The notes under the pieces were generated by a model that worked only from the letters and a program-made list of their open reading frames with translations, made no database searches and was not told the DNA's origin. This document shows positions 18,066 to 27,483 of a DNA stretch of 64,000 nt, in pieces; the stretch's first letter is position 1, and each line of letters starts with the position of its first letter. The position numbers were made by a program, and so were the translations under genes. Source of the stretch: Aurantiochytrium sp. KH105 (taxonomy: Eukaryota > Sar > Bigyra > Thraustochytrida > Thraustochytriidae); contig BGKB01000195.1 in assembly GCA_003116975.1 (NCBI GenBank), positions 62,001-126,000 on the forward strand. Direction: 5' to 3'.

Positions 18066-19535
18066 ATGAGCGGCGAGCTGATGGAGATCGTCCCGGGCGA
18101 GCGCGTGGGCCACTTCGTGCTGGGTATGGGCGTGAACGACGCCCTGGCGGTATTGCGGCACCAGTTCGTGCCGCAGCGCCCGCGCGTTCGCGTGATCTAT
18201 GCCCTCAAGCAGCCGCTAGAAAAGGACATCGTCCTTCTCGTGGAGGACCTCGGTCTCCAACTTCGCTTTGAACCGTCGACGCAGCGGCTACGCATGATTG
18301 ACATCTTTGAGGTTTCTCGCATCACCCTCGCCTATGCCGGCACTATCTTCGGAGCGCAGGACGCGGCTCGATCAAAGTTCATCAATCTGTACAAAGTTTT
18401 CGGCCCGACTTACCCGGGCACTCTCGACAGCTACAATGGGCTATACTTTTTACGGTACACGGGAATTTGCCTCATGTTTCCCATTCCGGTCGAGTTCCAG
18501 CACCTTTTCCATAGCGAGTCCAAGGAGCTCCCTCTCGAGCTGCCCAACGGAAGCTCGCCCTTGGTGCATCGCCTCATGATCTTTGCTGGAAACGACGAGC
18601 GAGCCCCAGAGCTTGTTGCGAAGCCTCGCGCCCAGGACATGGCCATGTTGCGACCTGAAATCTTACTCACCACGCTTGGCCGTACGTACCTCGAGGAAGT
18701 CCGCTTTCACATTGGCAACGCTGCGCAAGGTCTTCCAACGCGAATTGTCTTTCCTCAGCGCAACGGGGAGCTCGAGATCGGTTCCTCATTGCAGGACGTC
18801 ATTTTCGAGCTTGGGGAACCTTCTCGGGTCTACTTCAAGCAAGACAAACGCATGCAGATTCACGCCATCGAAAATGCAACGCCCGAAGGTGTCTCGCAGC
18901 ACGGGGGCGTCGCTGGCTCTTCGGGGCGCCGCAGAGCCTCCGAGGGTGGCAAGGCCGCAGAGGCAGGCCACGAACACTTTCTTGAATCCAAGACATCTGG
19001 AACAGGAACTGCTGGTTCCGAAATTGCGGACTTTCATCGGCCAGAGTCTCCAAATCTCGGCGGTGCTTCTGCCGCCGCTGCGCGCATGCAGCGTGACGCA
19101 GAAGCCTGTTTTGAGCCCACAGACTACTTTTTGAACTACTTTGGTCTTGGTCTGGACCTCCTCATTGATGGACGCACGCATCTTGTGCGAAAGGTCATTG
19201 CGCACACCAATTTTCCTGGCCACGTCGCCTTTTCACAGTACAACAAGTGTGATTTTCGGGTCATTTACAGTAAGCAACGCGATTCAGCTGCTGCTGCTGC
19301 CACTGCTACTGCTGCCGCTGCTGCCGCATCCGCAAAAAAGCGCGAGAGCGTTATCATCACCTCGGATATGCGTTTCACCGACGTCCAGTCTCTTCTTGGA
19401 CCCTGCGGACGTCCAATGATTCATGATAGCGGCGTTGCCGCCAACCCCTTTGGTGCATCGTACCTTTACGCGTATCAGGGTTGTGTATATGAGGTGATGC
19501 GGAGCGGCCACATTGCCGCAATCACGATTTTCTGA
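18066..19535 (+). CDS. PHAF1 (UPF0183 / C16orf70 homologue), phagophore assembly factor
   Basis: 489 residues from the ATG at 18066. The family signature is clear: IVPGERVGHFVLGMGVNDAL at the N terminus, SRITLAYAGTIFGA, and FPTYPGT-like, YNGLYFLRYTGICLMFPIP and FEPTDYFLNYFGLGLDLLIDG blocks. In animals PHAF1 forms a complex with BCAS3 at the phagophore during selective autophagy. Species-specific low-complexity inserts occur at about 282-345 (Ser/Gly-rich) and about 405-425 (polyalanine with Ser/Thr) but conserved blocks continue on either side, so they are inserts and not frameshifts. No intron is needed. The plus-strand neighbour downstream is the large coiled-coil gene. Confidence 0.9.
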   Translation: MSGELMEIVPGERVGHFVLGMGVNDALAVLRHQFVPQRPRVRVIYALKQPLEKDIVLLVEDLGLQLRFEPSTQRLRMIDIFEVSRITLAYAGTIFGAQDAARSKFINLYKVFGPTYPGTLDSYNGLYFLRYTGICLMFPIPVEFQHLFHSESKELPLELPNGSSPLVHRLMIFAGNDERAPELVAKPRAQDMAMLRPEILLTTLGRTYLEEVRFHIGNAAQGLPTRIVFPQRNGELEIGSSLQDVIFELGEPSRVYFKQDKRMQIHAIENATPEGVSQHGGVAGSSGRRRASEGGKAAEAGHEHFLESKTSGTGTAGSEIADFHRPESPNLGGASAAAARMQRDAEACFEPTDYFLNYFGLGLDLLIDGRTHLVRKVIAHTNFPGHVAFSQYNKCDFRVIYSKQRDSAAAAATATAAAAAASAKKRESVIITSDMRFTDVQSLLGPCGRPMIHDSGVAANPFGASYLYAYQGCVYEVMRSGHIAAITIF

Positions 19536-20102
19536 ACAGAAATAAAAAGGAAAGAGCAGACATCCCGATAGTGTACATACAAAGCTAGATTTCTTTTTTA
19601 TCATTCCCGAACCTCGACTCTTCTTTCTCTGCCTGTCGCTACTCGTGGTCTCTGAAAATACTAGGGCTTTTATTTCATAAATCAGGAGCATCATTGATGT
19701 GAGTGGGTATATATATATACGCGAACACCAACGCACACGCACATCACACAGTTCCTCCACGCCATGATGGATGGTCACATCGAGATCCCAGCCGTTAGTT
19801 GATCTGCGCGCGTACTGCGTAGCTGTCCCATGCAAGGTGCTCTCGATTGATCCGTTGAAGGTGTGTACCCGACTTTTTAAGCCTAGAGAAAGCAGTAGTT
19901 ACCGTCGTAGACGCTTTGCGTTTACGCGTGAAAAGAGAAAGGCTTTGCGCCAAAGGCTCGGTTCTGTACCAAGCGCAGCGGAACCCACAAACAAGCGGCG
20001 ACGGCGGCGGCGGCGTCGCGCAGCGGCGTGGCGAGCGACCGCGAGGTGCTCCGTAGTCGCGAGTTGGGAGTCGGCAGCGGCGACACGAGTGGCACATACA
20101 AG
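19536..20102. other. Intergenic spacer
   Basis: 567 bases with the PHAF1 3' end and the leader of the coiled-coil gene. A short TA repeat (TATATATATA) lies near 19712 and a CGG-rich tract at 19995-20020. The frame of the next gene is open back to about 20028 but only with non-ATG codons. Confidence 0.4.
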
Positions 20103-23100
20103 ATGGTGACGATGCTGTCGCCGGGCAAACGGCGGCGCAAGCGAGCCGTCGCGGCAACCCCGCAAGGCGGCAGCAAGGAGGACGGTCTCAAGTTTAACGA
20201 AAGCGAAAGCGAGACCAAGAGCAAGAGCGAGAGCGAGAGTGACGACATCATCACGGAAAATGAGCTCTGCAAGAAAGAAACAAGTCAGAGCGCCATGCCT
20301 CTCGCAACACCAACCTCGTTCGGCACAGAGGCTAAATCTGAGAGCGAGAGAGATGGCGAGAACGCCATCAACGCGCTTGCGAGCCTTCGCGCGAGCGTCA
20401 ACGCCGACAATGTTGAAGAGCGCGACGCCGTCCTCGAAACGCTCGAGAGGAAGAAGGACATATTTGACCAGCTTTGGAAGGGCATCGCAGCGCTTCAAAA
20501 CGGAGAGGGTGAGTCTGCCACGGCTTGGAAGTCAAAACTTCGTGAGCTCAACGAAGCCAAACAAAGCATCGCAGCGCTCAAAGAGGATAATGAGTCTCTG
20601 CGTCGCGATAATAACGCTCTTGGTGCAGAGCGAGATCGCCTCGCCTCCGATGCCCAAACGAAAGGCAACCAAGTAGAGAAACTCGGCGCCGAGCTTGCAG
20701 AGCATCGTGAGTCCGCGCAGCGCATTATTCGCGAGCTCGAGGATTCACGAAAACACGTACAGGCGCAGTATCGAGAGCTCAAGCAAGAGGAAGAAAAACA
20801 CCGTCTCGTGGCCGAAAAACGCGCCGTCGATCTCAAAGAGATTCGCCGACAAGCCGAGCTTCTCGGGACGGACCTCAAAGATAAGGAAAATCAGCTCGCG
20901 GCTCTCGAGCCCGCCCGCAAACAGCTCGAAGAAAAGGTAGCACTGTTGCAAAAACAAGTCGAAAGCCAAAACAAGAGCCACGAGGAAACCACTTCTCATC
21001 TTGCCGAGATCAGCCAGGAAAATTGGGCGCTCAAAGACAAGGTCAAGGACCTCGAGAACAACGTCGAGAACGCTGATGCCGCGTCACGTGCCGCAAAAGC
21101 AAAACTGACTCAAGTCGAGGAAGAGCACGCTCAGCACGCCGAGCGATCCAAAGCGCTCTACGATGAACTTGCTGCCAAGCTCAAGCGGACAGAAGAACGG
21201 GCTTCCGAGTCTCGCACAGCAGCCGAGGAACACAGCGCCAAGCTCGAGGAGCACGTCAAGGCGCTGCAAACGCAGCTTACAGGTGCTCAGGAGGACACAC
21301 AGGCCACGCGAAGTCAGCTACAGGACATGGAAGCAAATATGAGAGCTGCAAAGGCAGACGCAGACAAACAGCTTGAAAGCATGCGTGTGGCAATGCGCCA
21401 AGTCCAGGACAAGCATCTGCAAGACGTCATTCGCTTTGACGAGCAGCGGAAAAAACTTGAAACGGAGCTCAGCAATGAGGAGGCCAGAGTCGAGGCGCTG
21501 AACAAGGAGATGGATTCGCAAAAGGAGACCTTGAAGAAGGTCGAGGCAGTCCGAAACAGCGAGGCCCGCGAACGCGAGGCTTGGACCGCCGGCGTTGAAA
21601 AGGAGTTTGAAGAAAAGGCCAAGGCGCTCCTCGCAGAGCATGCCGTCGAGGTGAACGAGCTGAAAACCAAGCTGGCAGAGGCAAAGGCCGCAATTCGTAA
21701 CGAAGCGCGAGAGGCTCAGCGGTACAAGAATACCTTGGCCAAGGCCGCAAAAGAAGAGCACGACAAGCTCCGCAAGCAGGCTCACAAGGTGCGTCATGAG
21801 CTCCAGCAGACCATCTCCAAGCTCGAGGCATCCGAAAAAGGACGAGCCGAGGCACAAAGTCTCCTCAAAACGAGCGTGGCGCAGCGAGAACTGGCCGAAC
21901 GCGAAGCGGCTTCACGAGAGCAAGAGGCCCAGCGCACTCTCGTCGAGCTCCAACACCTCATCACCACCAAGGAAACCGGACACGCGCAAGATTGCGACAG
22001 GCTTCGCGCAGAAACTGAAAAACAACGCGCCCACGTCAAGGCTCTCGAGGTTGAGAAGCGCGACCTGCTCATGGACTGCAAACGTCTCAACGACGAAATG
22101 CAAGATGCAGTGGATTCCTCTGAAAAATCACGCAAGCACGCAGATGACCTCGAAGAGAAGAACGAACGACTTCTTGCCGAGCTCCAGCGGGCTCGAAACG
22201 AGCTTCAAACTGTAGAGGAAAATGCCGAAAAGGCGTCGGAGAGTCTGCAGCAGGAGATCGATGAGCATGTCTCGAGCCGTGCCGCTGCCCTGGCTGCAAG
22301 CGAAGCCCTTCGCGCCGAATTACGCAAGGTCCAAAAGGAAGCTGCAGAACGTGTAGCAGCATTTTCCGGTAAGGCGTCAAAGCTTGAAGACGAGCTTGCG
22401 TCTCTGCGCGACGCGCTCAAGGGCAAAGACGAGGCATTTGTTGCAGCTGAAAGCCAGGCCAAGGGGGACAAGGTACGGCTTGCTCAGATCGAAGCTGAAC
22501 GAGAAAAGCTCGAGTCAGCACACGCGCAGGAGCTCGCAGACCTCTTGGCCCAGGCAGACCGCGCGGAAACCGAGGCAAGGCAGGCCAAGTCGATCGCCGA
22601 AAAGGCGCAAGCTCGCGCAGAAAACGCAGAAGCGGATCTTGAAGCATTTCGACGAAGCGAGACGACAGCCACCGCGGAAGTGAAAAGACAAACTCAGACG
22701 ATCCAAGGACTCGAAAAATCGAAACAGGAGATCCTCGAACGTCTCACAGCTGATCAGGAATCAATGCGTCTTCTCAAACTTGAGCTCACGCGCAGAAAAC
22801 AGGACATGGCCGAAACGCAGCAAGAACTTGCTGCTGCACGAGCAGAAGTGTCCGATATTGACCGGAGACACCAATCTCGCGAAGGTCGTTTGCTCGAAGA
22901 GCTCGAAACGCTCAAGACAGAACTTCACGCGCTTCGAGCCGACAAGGAACAGGCGCGTAAGACCGAAAATACCTTGCAGGCGCAGCTAACCTCATTGCGA
23001 GTATCTTCGGATCAGTCGCTCAAGAACTACATGCAGGAAGCCAAAGACCTCGAAGCAGAGAGGTCGCATACCATTGACACCTTGCGAGCGTCGCTCAAGG

Positions 23101-24860
23101 AGGCGGAGAACAACCTCCTCGATGAAAAAGCGAACTTCAAACGAACGTCGAAACATGCGCGAGCGGAGAGCGAGCGCAAGGCAGAGGAGATTTCTCGCCT
23201 GCAATCGGCACTCAAGGCGGCGCAAGAAAATGGAATCAACGTGCTTCAAGAGCTGGAGGAGAAAACTGCTCAGTATGATAGCCTCACCGAGGACTTTGAG
23301 CGCGTTGGCAAATCTTTGCAAGGACTTGAAAAGAAGCTCAGCGCAGCTGAAAAGGCTCGTGCTGCACTGCAAGGTCTGCTCGATGAAGAAAAGGCAACAG
23401 TTTTAGAACTCCGAGCCCAGCTGCAAAACACAGAGTCCGATGTGCGGGCTCAGTTACGCCAGGAGACCGAAGCCCACCAGGCGACAAAGAAGGAGCTGAC
23501 TAACGTCTCGCAGGAGAAGGCCTGGTTCGAAAGTGAGACGAACATCAAGATCTCGGCTCTCAATCGACAAGTGCAGAATCTTGACGGCGAGTTGCGGCGT
23601 GCGAAAGAGGTTGCCGATGCTGAAAAGCTCAAGTTTGAGCAAGAAATCCGCGAGCACGAGCAATTCCGGGAATCTGCCAACCGTGCCCTTTCTGACTTGC
23701 GCAGCTCTCAATCCAAGGACGATGACTCGATGCGGCAACAGCTCGATGAGTCCCGAACAACTGCAGATGAAGCGGCCAATCTTTGCGCTCAGATGGAGCA
23801 AGAACGCAGCGAGCTACAAAGGCGTCTGCAAGAGAAGTCTGCGGAGCTAGAAACTGCAGTGGCAAATCATGAAGAGGCGCGCGAGGAACACGAGCGCATG
23901 GTACGCAACTATCGCGAGCTGGTGGCGGTGAAACGCAAGCTGGAGAACCACAACAAAAAGCTTCAGCTGCAGCTTGATACGTCTTCGAACACGCAAGCAA
24001 CGGGATCAAGTGCTAGCGGACGTGGAGCATTGGGCGCAGAAGATACGAGCGAGCTCGTGTTGAAGGCAGAAAAAGAGGGATACGAAACGGCCAAGTCAGA
24101 GTACCAGACGCTCGTGGCACGCATGGAGCGTGAGCACAGCCAGGAACTGGAACGCCTGCGCCAGCAACTTAGCCGACGCGAGCCTTTTGTTACGTCATCG
24201 CGACCGGTATCACCCTTCTCCACGACGACTTCAACCATTTCTGGTCGCATGACATCTGCTGACGACTCAGGTTCTATTAACGGAGATGAGGGCGTGCAAA
24301 TGCAATCAACTAGGGATGGTGATGATGACGATGACGATGCGCTCTTTTTCGCATCAGGTCCGCGTGCGCCATCAAGTGCCTCGGGATCAATGTCCACGGA
24401 CACAGCTCCAGACGACAATATCATGGCGACAGCAAAGTTCTTGCGGTCCCGAAGGACAAGATCTGCAGATCTCGAAGGCCAGCTTGATGTTTCGGTCCAC
24501 GTCAACGAGACGAAAGCGAGCGAGTTGAGTGAGACAAGCGCTGACGCCACAAGCTTGCCGCCTCGTGCGCATAGCTCTTCGTCGTCTTCTTCGTCTTCCG
24601 CCCTACGTTTGCCGCCTGCCAAGGGCGCTTTGCCGAGTCCCAAGAAGCGGAGCACAATTGATTCTGTCGCGGGTCTCCGCAAACTCTCCCAGCAGCAACA
24701 GCAGCAACAACAGCAACAGCAAAAGCAAAAGCTGAAACCGCAGTCTCAGGAACGGCTTTTAAAGAAGGCACAGTCTGCTGGATCTATTAAAAAGCCGTCA
24801 TCGTCGTCATCGTCGAGTTCATCAGCATCAGCTGGGAAGCGCGTTCGGCGACGGAAGTGA
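20103..24860 (+). CDS. 1585-residue coiled-coil protein, centrosomal/golgin-like in form
   Basis: A very long, uninterrupted reading frame. After a basic N terminus (about 1-25, PGKRRRKR) and a Ser/Glu-rich linker, residues of about 100-1380 are almost continuous heptad-rich coiled coil with Lys/Glu/Leu/Ala composition (for example AELAEHRESAQRIIRELEDS). The C-terminal 200 residues are disordered, with an Asp run, Ser runs, a polyglutamine tract and a basic end (KRVRRRK). No catalytic or motor domain is present. Similar architecture occurs in basal-body, Golgi-tether and intermediate-filament-like proteins, but no orthologue can be named because coiled coils align by composition. The basic tail could bind DNA or acidic filaments, or act as a nuclear signal. 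Confidence 0.85.
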   Translation: MVTMLSPGKRRRKRAVAATPQGGSKEDGLKFNESESETKSKSESESDDIITENELCKKETSQSAMPLATPTSFGTEAKSESERDGENAINALASLRASVNADNVEERDAVLETLERKKDIFDQLWKGIAALQNGEGESATAWKSKLRELNEAKQSIAALKEDNESLRRDNNALGAERDRLASDAQTKGNQVEKLGAELAEHRESAQRIIRELEDSRKHVQAQYRELKQEEEKHRLVAEKRAVDLKEIRRQAELLGTDLKDKENQLAALEPARKQLEEKVALLQKQVESQNKSHEETTSHLAEISQENWALKDKVKDLENNVENADAASRAAKAKLTQVEEEHAQHAERSKALYDELAAKLKRTEERASESRTAAEEHSAKLEEHVKALQTQLTGAQEDTQATRSQLQDMEANMRAAKADADKQLESMRVAMRQVQDKHLQDVIRFDEQRKKLETELSNEEARVEALNKEMDSQKETLKKVEAVRNSEAREREAWTAGVEKEFEEKAKALLAEHAVEVNELKTKLAEAKAAIRNEAREAQRYKNTLAKAAKEEHDKLRKQAHKVRHELQQTISKLEASEKGRAEAQSLLKTSVAQRELAEREAASREQEAQRTLVELQHLITTKETGHAQDCDRLRAETEKQRAHVKALEVEKRDLLMDCKRLNDEMQDAVDSSEKSRKHADDLEEKNERLLAELQRARNELQTVEENAEKASESLQQEIDEHVSSRAAALAASEALRAELRKVQKEAAERVAAFSGKASKLEDELASLRDALKGKDEAFVAAESQAKGDKVRLAQIEAEREKLESAHAQELADLLAQADRAETEARQAKSIAEKAQARAENAEADLEAFRRSETTATAEVKRQTQTIQGLEKSKQEILERLTADQESMRLLKLELTRRKQDMAETQQELAAARAEVSDIDRRHQSREGRLLEELETLKTELHALRADKEQARKTENTLQAQLTSLRVSSDQSLKNYMQEAKDLEAERSHTIDTLRASLKEAENNLLDEKANFKRTSKHARAESERKAEEISRLQSALKAAQENGINVLQELEEKTAQYDSLTEDFERVGKSLQGLEKKLSAAEKARAALQGLLDEEKATVLELRAQLQNTESDVRAQLRQETEAHQATKKELTNVSQEKAWFESETNIKISALNRQVQNLDGELRRAKEVADAEKLKFEQEIREHEQFRESANRALSDLRSSQSKDDDSMRQQLDESRTTADEAANLCAQMEQERSELQRRLQEKSAELETAVANHEEAREEHERMVRNYRELVAVKRKLENHNKKLQLQLDTSSNTQATGSSASGRGALGAEDTSELVLKAEKEGYETAKSEYQTLVARMEREHSQELERLRQQLSRREPFVTSSRPVSPFSTTTSTISGRMTSADDSGSINGDEGVQMQSTRDGDDDDDDALFFASGPRAPSSASGSMSTDTAPDDNIMATAKFLRSRRTRSADLEGQLDVSVHVNETKASELSETSADATSLPPRAHSSSSSSSSSALRLPPAKGALPSPKKRSTIDSVAGLRKLSQQQQQQQQQQQKQKLKPQSQERLLKKAQSAGSIKKPSSSSSSSSSASAGKRVRRRK

Positions 24861-25028
24861 GGCAAAATGTACAGCCTTTTCCTCCTTTGATCAGCCTGAC
24901 AGAAAGAGCGGCAATAAAAAAAAAGAAAAGAAGTAAAAAAAGGCTTGCGTAGGAGCTTTCTGTAAAGTGTATGTGTTTCGTTTATTCTTTGGTATTCAAC
25001 CACTGCGAGCGCAGTAGACCTCGTCCAA

Positions 25029-26270
25029 TTACTTTTTGCCTTTTCCCGCAAGAAGATAACCAATCGCAGCAAGGCTTGCCACGACAGCAAGACTTCCAGC
25101 GAGCAAGAGGACCGAGGCGTTCACCTCCTCGTCGTCCTCGTCGTCCTGGTCGCCGCCCTCAAATTGGTGCTTGTCATTCCTGACTTCTTGCTCCTCCTCT
25201 GGGCTTGGCATCTTCGCGCTCTCGACGCGCTCCTCGTGACCCTTTTCTTCCTTGCCTGCCTTGAGCTCTTGGCCCTTATTGCTGTCGCCGCTGAGAAGTC
25301 CACCGTACATTTTCCGTTCCTTTTCGGCGGTGGCCGCAAGCTCCTTGCGAATGAGCTTGACCTCGGCACGCAGTTCCGTATTTGTGGGGTCCATTTCAAT
25401 GGCGAGGGCGAGATCGCGAGAGGCGTCAGAGTAGTTTCCGCGCATTTTCTCGGCCTTGGCTCGAAAAAATAGCGCCTTGACACTCTTCGCGTTGAGCTGC
25501 AGTGCTTCCGAGGCATTATGCACGGCCTCTGCAAACAGACCCTGCCGAAGCTGGGCAATGGACAAGTTCTGAAACAGCGAGATCATGAGCGGCTCGCACT
25601 CGCTGCGAAGCTCGTCATCCTTGACTTGGCGTGCATAGATGAGAGCCAGCTCGTACGCGGTAATGGCGTCTTTGAAAGCTTGCATCTTGAACTTCTCGTT
25701 GCCCTTTTCCTTGTGCTCCACAGCAGCCTCGACCTTGTCTGTGTTCGTCATTTCATGCAGCTTCTTCTTCCAGCGGGCCTCCGTCTCGGCTACGTGCGCG
25801 ACGCCGCCAAACTCAAGCGCGATAACATATGGTGTTGCGCTGTCTTCGCGGAACTCTTTCACCTTGCCAGCGCCAAATGACGTAATGACAGCCGCGCCGA
25901 CAGGAGCTCTTTCCCGCTTCGGGGCTCCCTCATCTTTTTGGTCACCTTCTTCTTTTTCTACTTTTTGGTCGCCTTGCTTCTCTTCTGCTTCTTGCTCGCC
26001 TTGCTTCTGTTGCTGTTCTGGAGCCTTGTGCGCATCGTTCTCGCTAGAGCTGGTGCTGGTATTGCTGGGCTTATTGGATTCGTCCGCCTTGGGCTCCTTG
26101 ATCTTTTGCACAGGCTCAGCGACCTTGCTCACAGTCTTTGCAGTCGAGGATGGAGCAGCTCTGGTCGAGGTCATCGAAGCGGTGATGGCTCCCGTCTCGG
26201 GGGCGCTCAGGCCCGCGCGAGCCACAGCTGCAAAGAGTGCCGCTCGCGGCACGCCTTCGTCCACCGCCAT
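25029..26270 (-). CDS. Tail-anchored TPR protein with SH3/Tudor-like module
   Basis: 413 residues. About 1-120 is disordered, with Glu/Lys/Gln repeats. About 122-165 (VGAAVITSFGAGKVKEF, VIALEFGGVAHV) reads as a small beta-barrel resembling domains found beside TPRs. Three tetratricopeptide repeats follow at about 180-315 (KEKGNEKFKMQAFKDAI, LSIAQLRQGLFAEAV, AKAEKMRGNYSDASRDLALA). An acidic linker leads to a single hydrophobic segment at about 385-406 followed by a short basic end (GKGKK), typical of a tail anchor inserted in the mitochondrial outer membrane or ER. The layout resembles FKBP8 without its isomerase domain, so a membrane co-chaperone is possible. The gene is head to head with the receptor at 27484. 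Confidence 0.8.
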   Translation of the reverse strand: MAVDEGVPRAALFAAVARAGLSAPETGAITASMTSTRAAPSSTAKTVSKVAEPVQKIKEPKADESNKPSNTSTSSSENDAHKAPEQQQKQGEQEAEEKQGDQKVEKEEGDQKDEGAPKRERAPVGAAVITSFGAGKVKEFREDSATPYVIALEFGGVAHVAETEARWKKKLHEMTNTDKVEAAVEHKEKGNEKFKMQAFKDAITAYELALIYARQVKDDELRSECEPLMISLFQNLSIAQLRQGLFAEAVHNASEALQLNAKSVKALFFRAKAEKMRGNYSDASRDLALAIEMDPTNTELRAEVKLIRKELAATAEKERKMYGGLLSGDSNKGQELKAGKEEKGHEERVESAKMPSPEEEQEVRNDKHQFEGGDQDDEDDEEVNASVLLLAGSLAVVASLAAIGYLLAGKGKK

Positions 26271-27483
26271 GGTTGACGACGGTCTTGCCTCGACGCCGAC
26301 CGGGTCTCACGCCGAGGTTCTGCTCTTTTCGAGAGAAGCAAACGGGCCTACGGGACGAGCTTCTCTGCGTCGACCTCTCGCAGCCGCACTTGCTGACGGT
26401 GGAGGCGTCCTCGTGGTCGCCTTCGTTGTAGCTATGCTCGGGGCTCCGCGAACGAGACGCTGATGATGGTCTTGCTCAGCTGCCAGTCTCTTATTACTCG
26501 CCCTTCCTCTTGCTCCTGCTCTTGCTCTTGCTCTTGCTCTTACCCTTTTGGACGTGGATTTCTTCTGTGACTGCTGCTGCCGGGCGCGATGCCGCGCCGA
26601 GCTCAACGCAAGACGAGGTCGCCTCGAGCTCGCCAAAGTGAAGACGCCGCCGCCGGGGCCGCAGACGCAGGAGCTAGGCAGCGAGGCAAGGCAAGCAAGG
26701 CGGGCGCTTCGGCAAATGGGGGTACGCGCGCGCACCCGGTGTGCGCGCGGAAAAGGCGTCGCGGGTTGCGCACGCCGCGGAGAGGAGTCAACCGATACCT
26801 TGGGACGCGGCGCCGGAGAAGACGAGCTCGACGCTCGCGGCCGCAGTCGCAGGCGCTGGCGCAGTCGGTCGCGGCGCGCGGAGGTCGGAGGTCGGCAGCG
26901 CAGGAGGCCTGATGGAGGATGTAGGGAAGGAAAAATGCGTGAAAAAGCACGTGAACGTTGGGAAATGAAGGAAGGAAGCAAGGAGGGAGGGAAGAAACAA
27001 AAGCGCGGTGGAGGACATTGAGAACTCCAGGGGGAGAGGGGAAAGAGGCAAGGGCGATCGATTGATTGAATGTGAGCCAAGCGCCAGGTAAGCAGTGCCA
27101 AGCGGCGACATGCTCTTACTACTGGTAAGATAGTTGTGGAGAGAAAAAGAAAAAAGAAGAAAAAAAAGGGGGAAGAGCGGGTGTGTACGAAGAGTAACGT
27201 TTGTGCAGGCCGGAAAACAATTCTGGCGAAACAGACCTGCAAACAAACCTCTGGCCTGTGTCGGCAGCGCCGGTGGCAGCATCGGCAACAACCTTCAAGA
27301 AGGCCTTGCCGCAGCAGCGCTGCTGCGTTCTTAAAGCATTGGCACGGAAAGAAGACCTTTCGGTTTACGTGCTGGCTTGTCGTCTCTCGCGCGAGAGAGC
27401 CTGAGCTAGCGGCGGACGAGAGTCGGTGCAGACAACGGGTGAGGCTGCGGCCGCTGGGGACGAAGCAAAAGTGGCAAACAAAC
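26271..27483. promoter_or_regulatory. Divergent spacer, purine-rich plus strand
   Basis: 1.2 kb between two start codons. It holds a CTTGCT repeat at about 26510-26545 and a purine-rich plus strand from 26900 to 27060. Open frames in all six phases are low-complexity Arg/Gly/Pro translations and are not supported as genes. The frame of the receptor extends upstream only with non-ATG codons. Confidence 0.4.
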
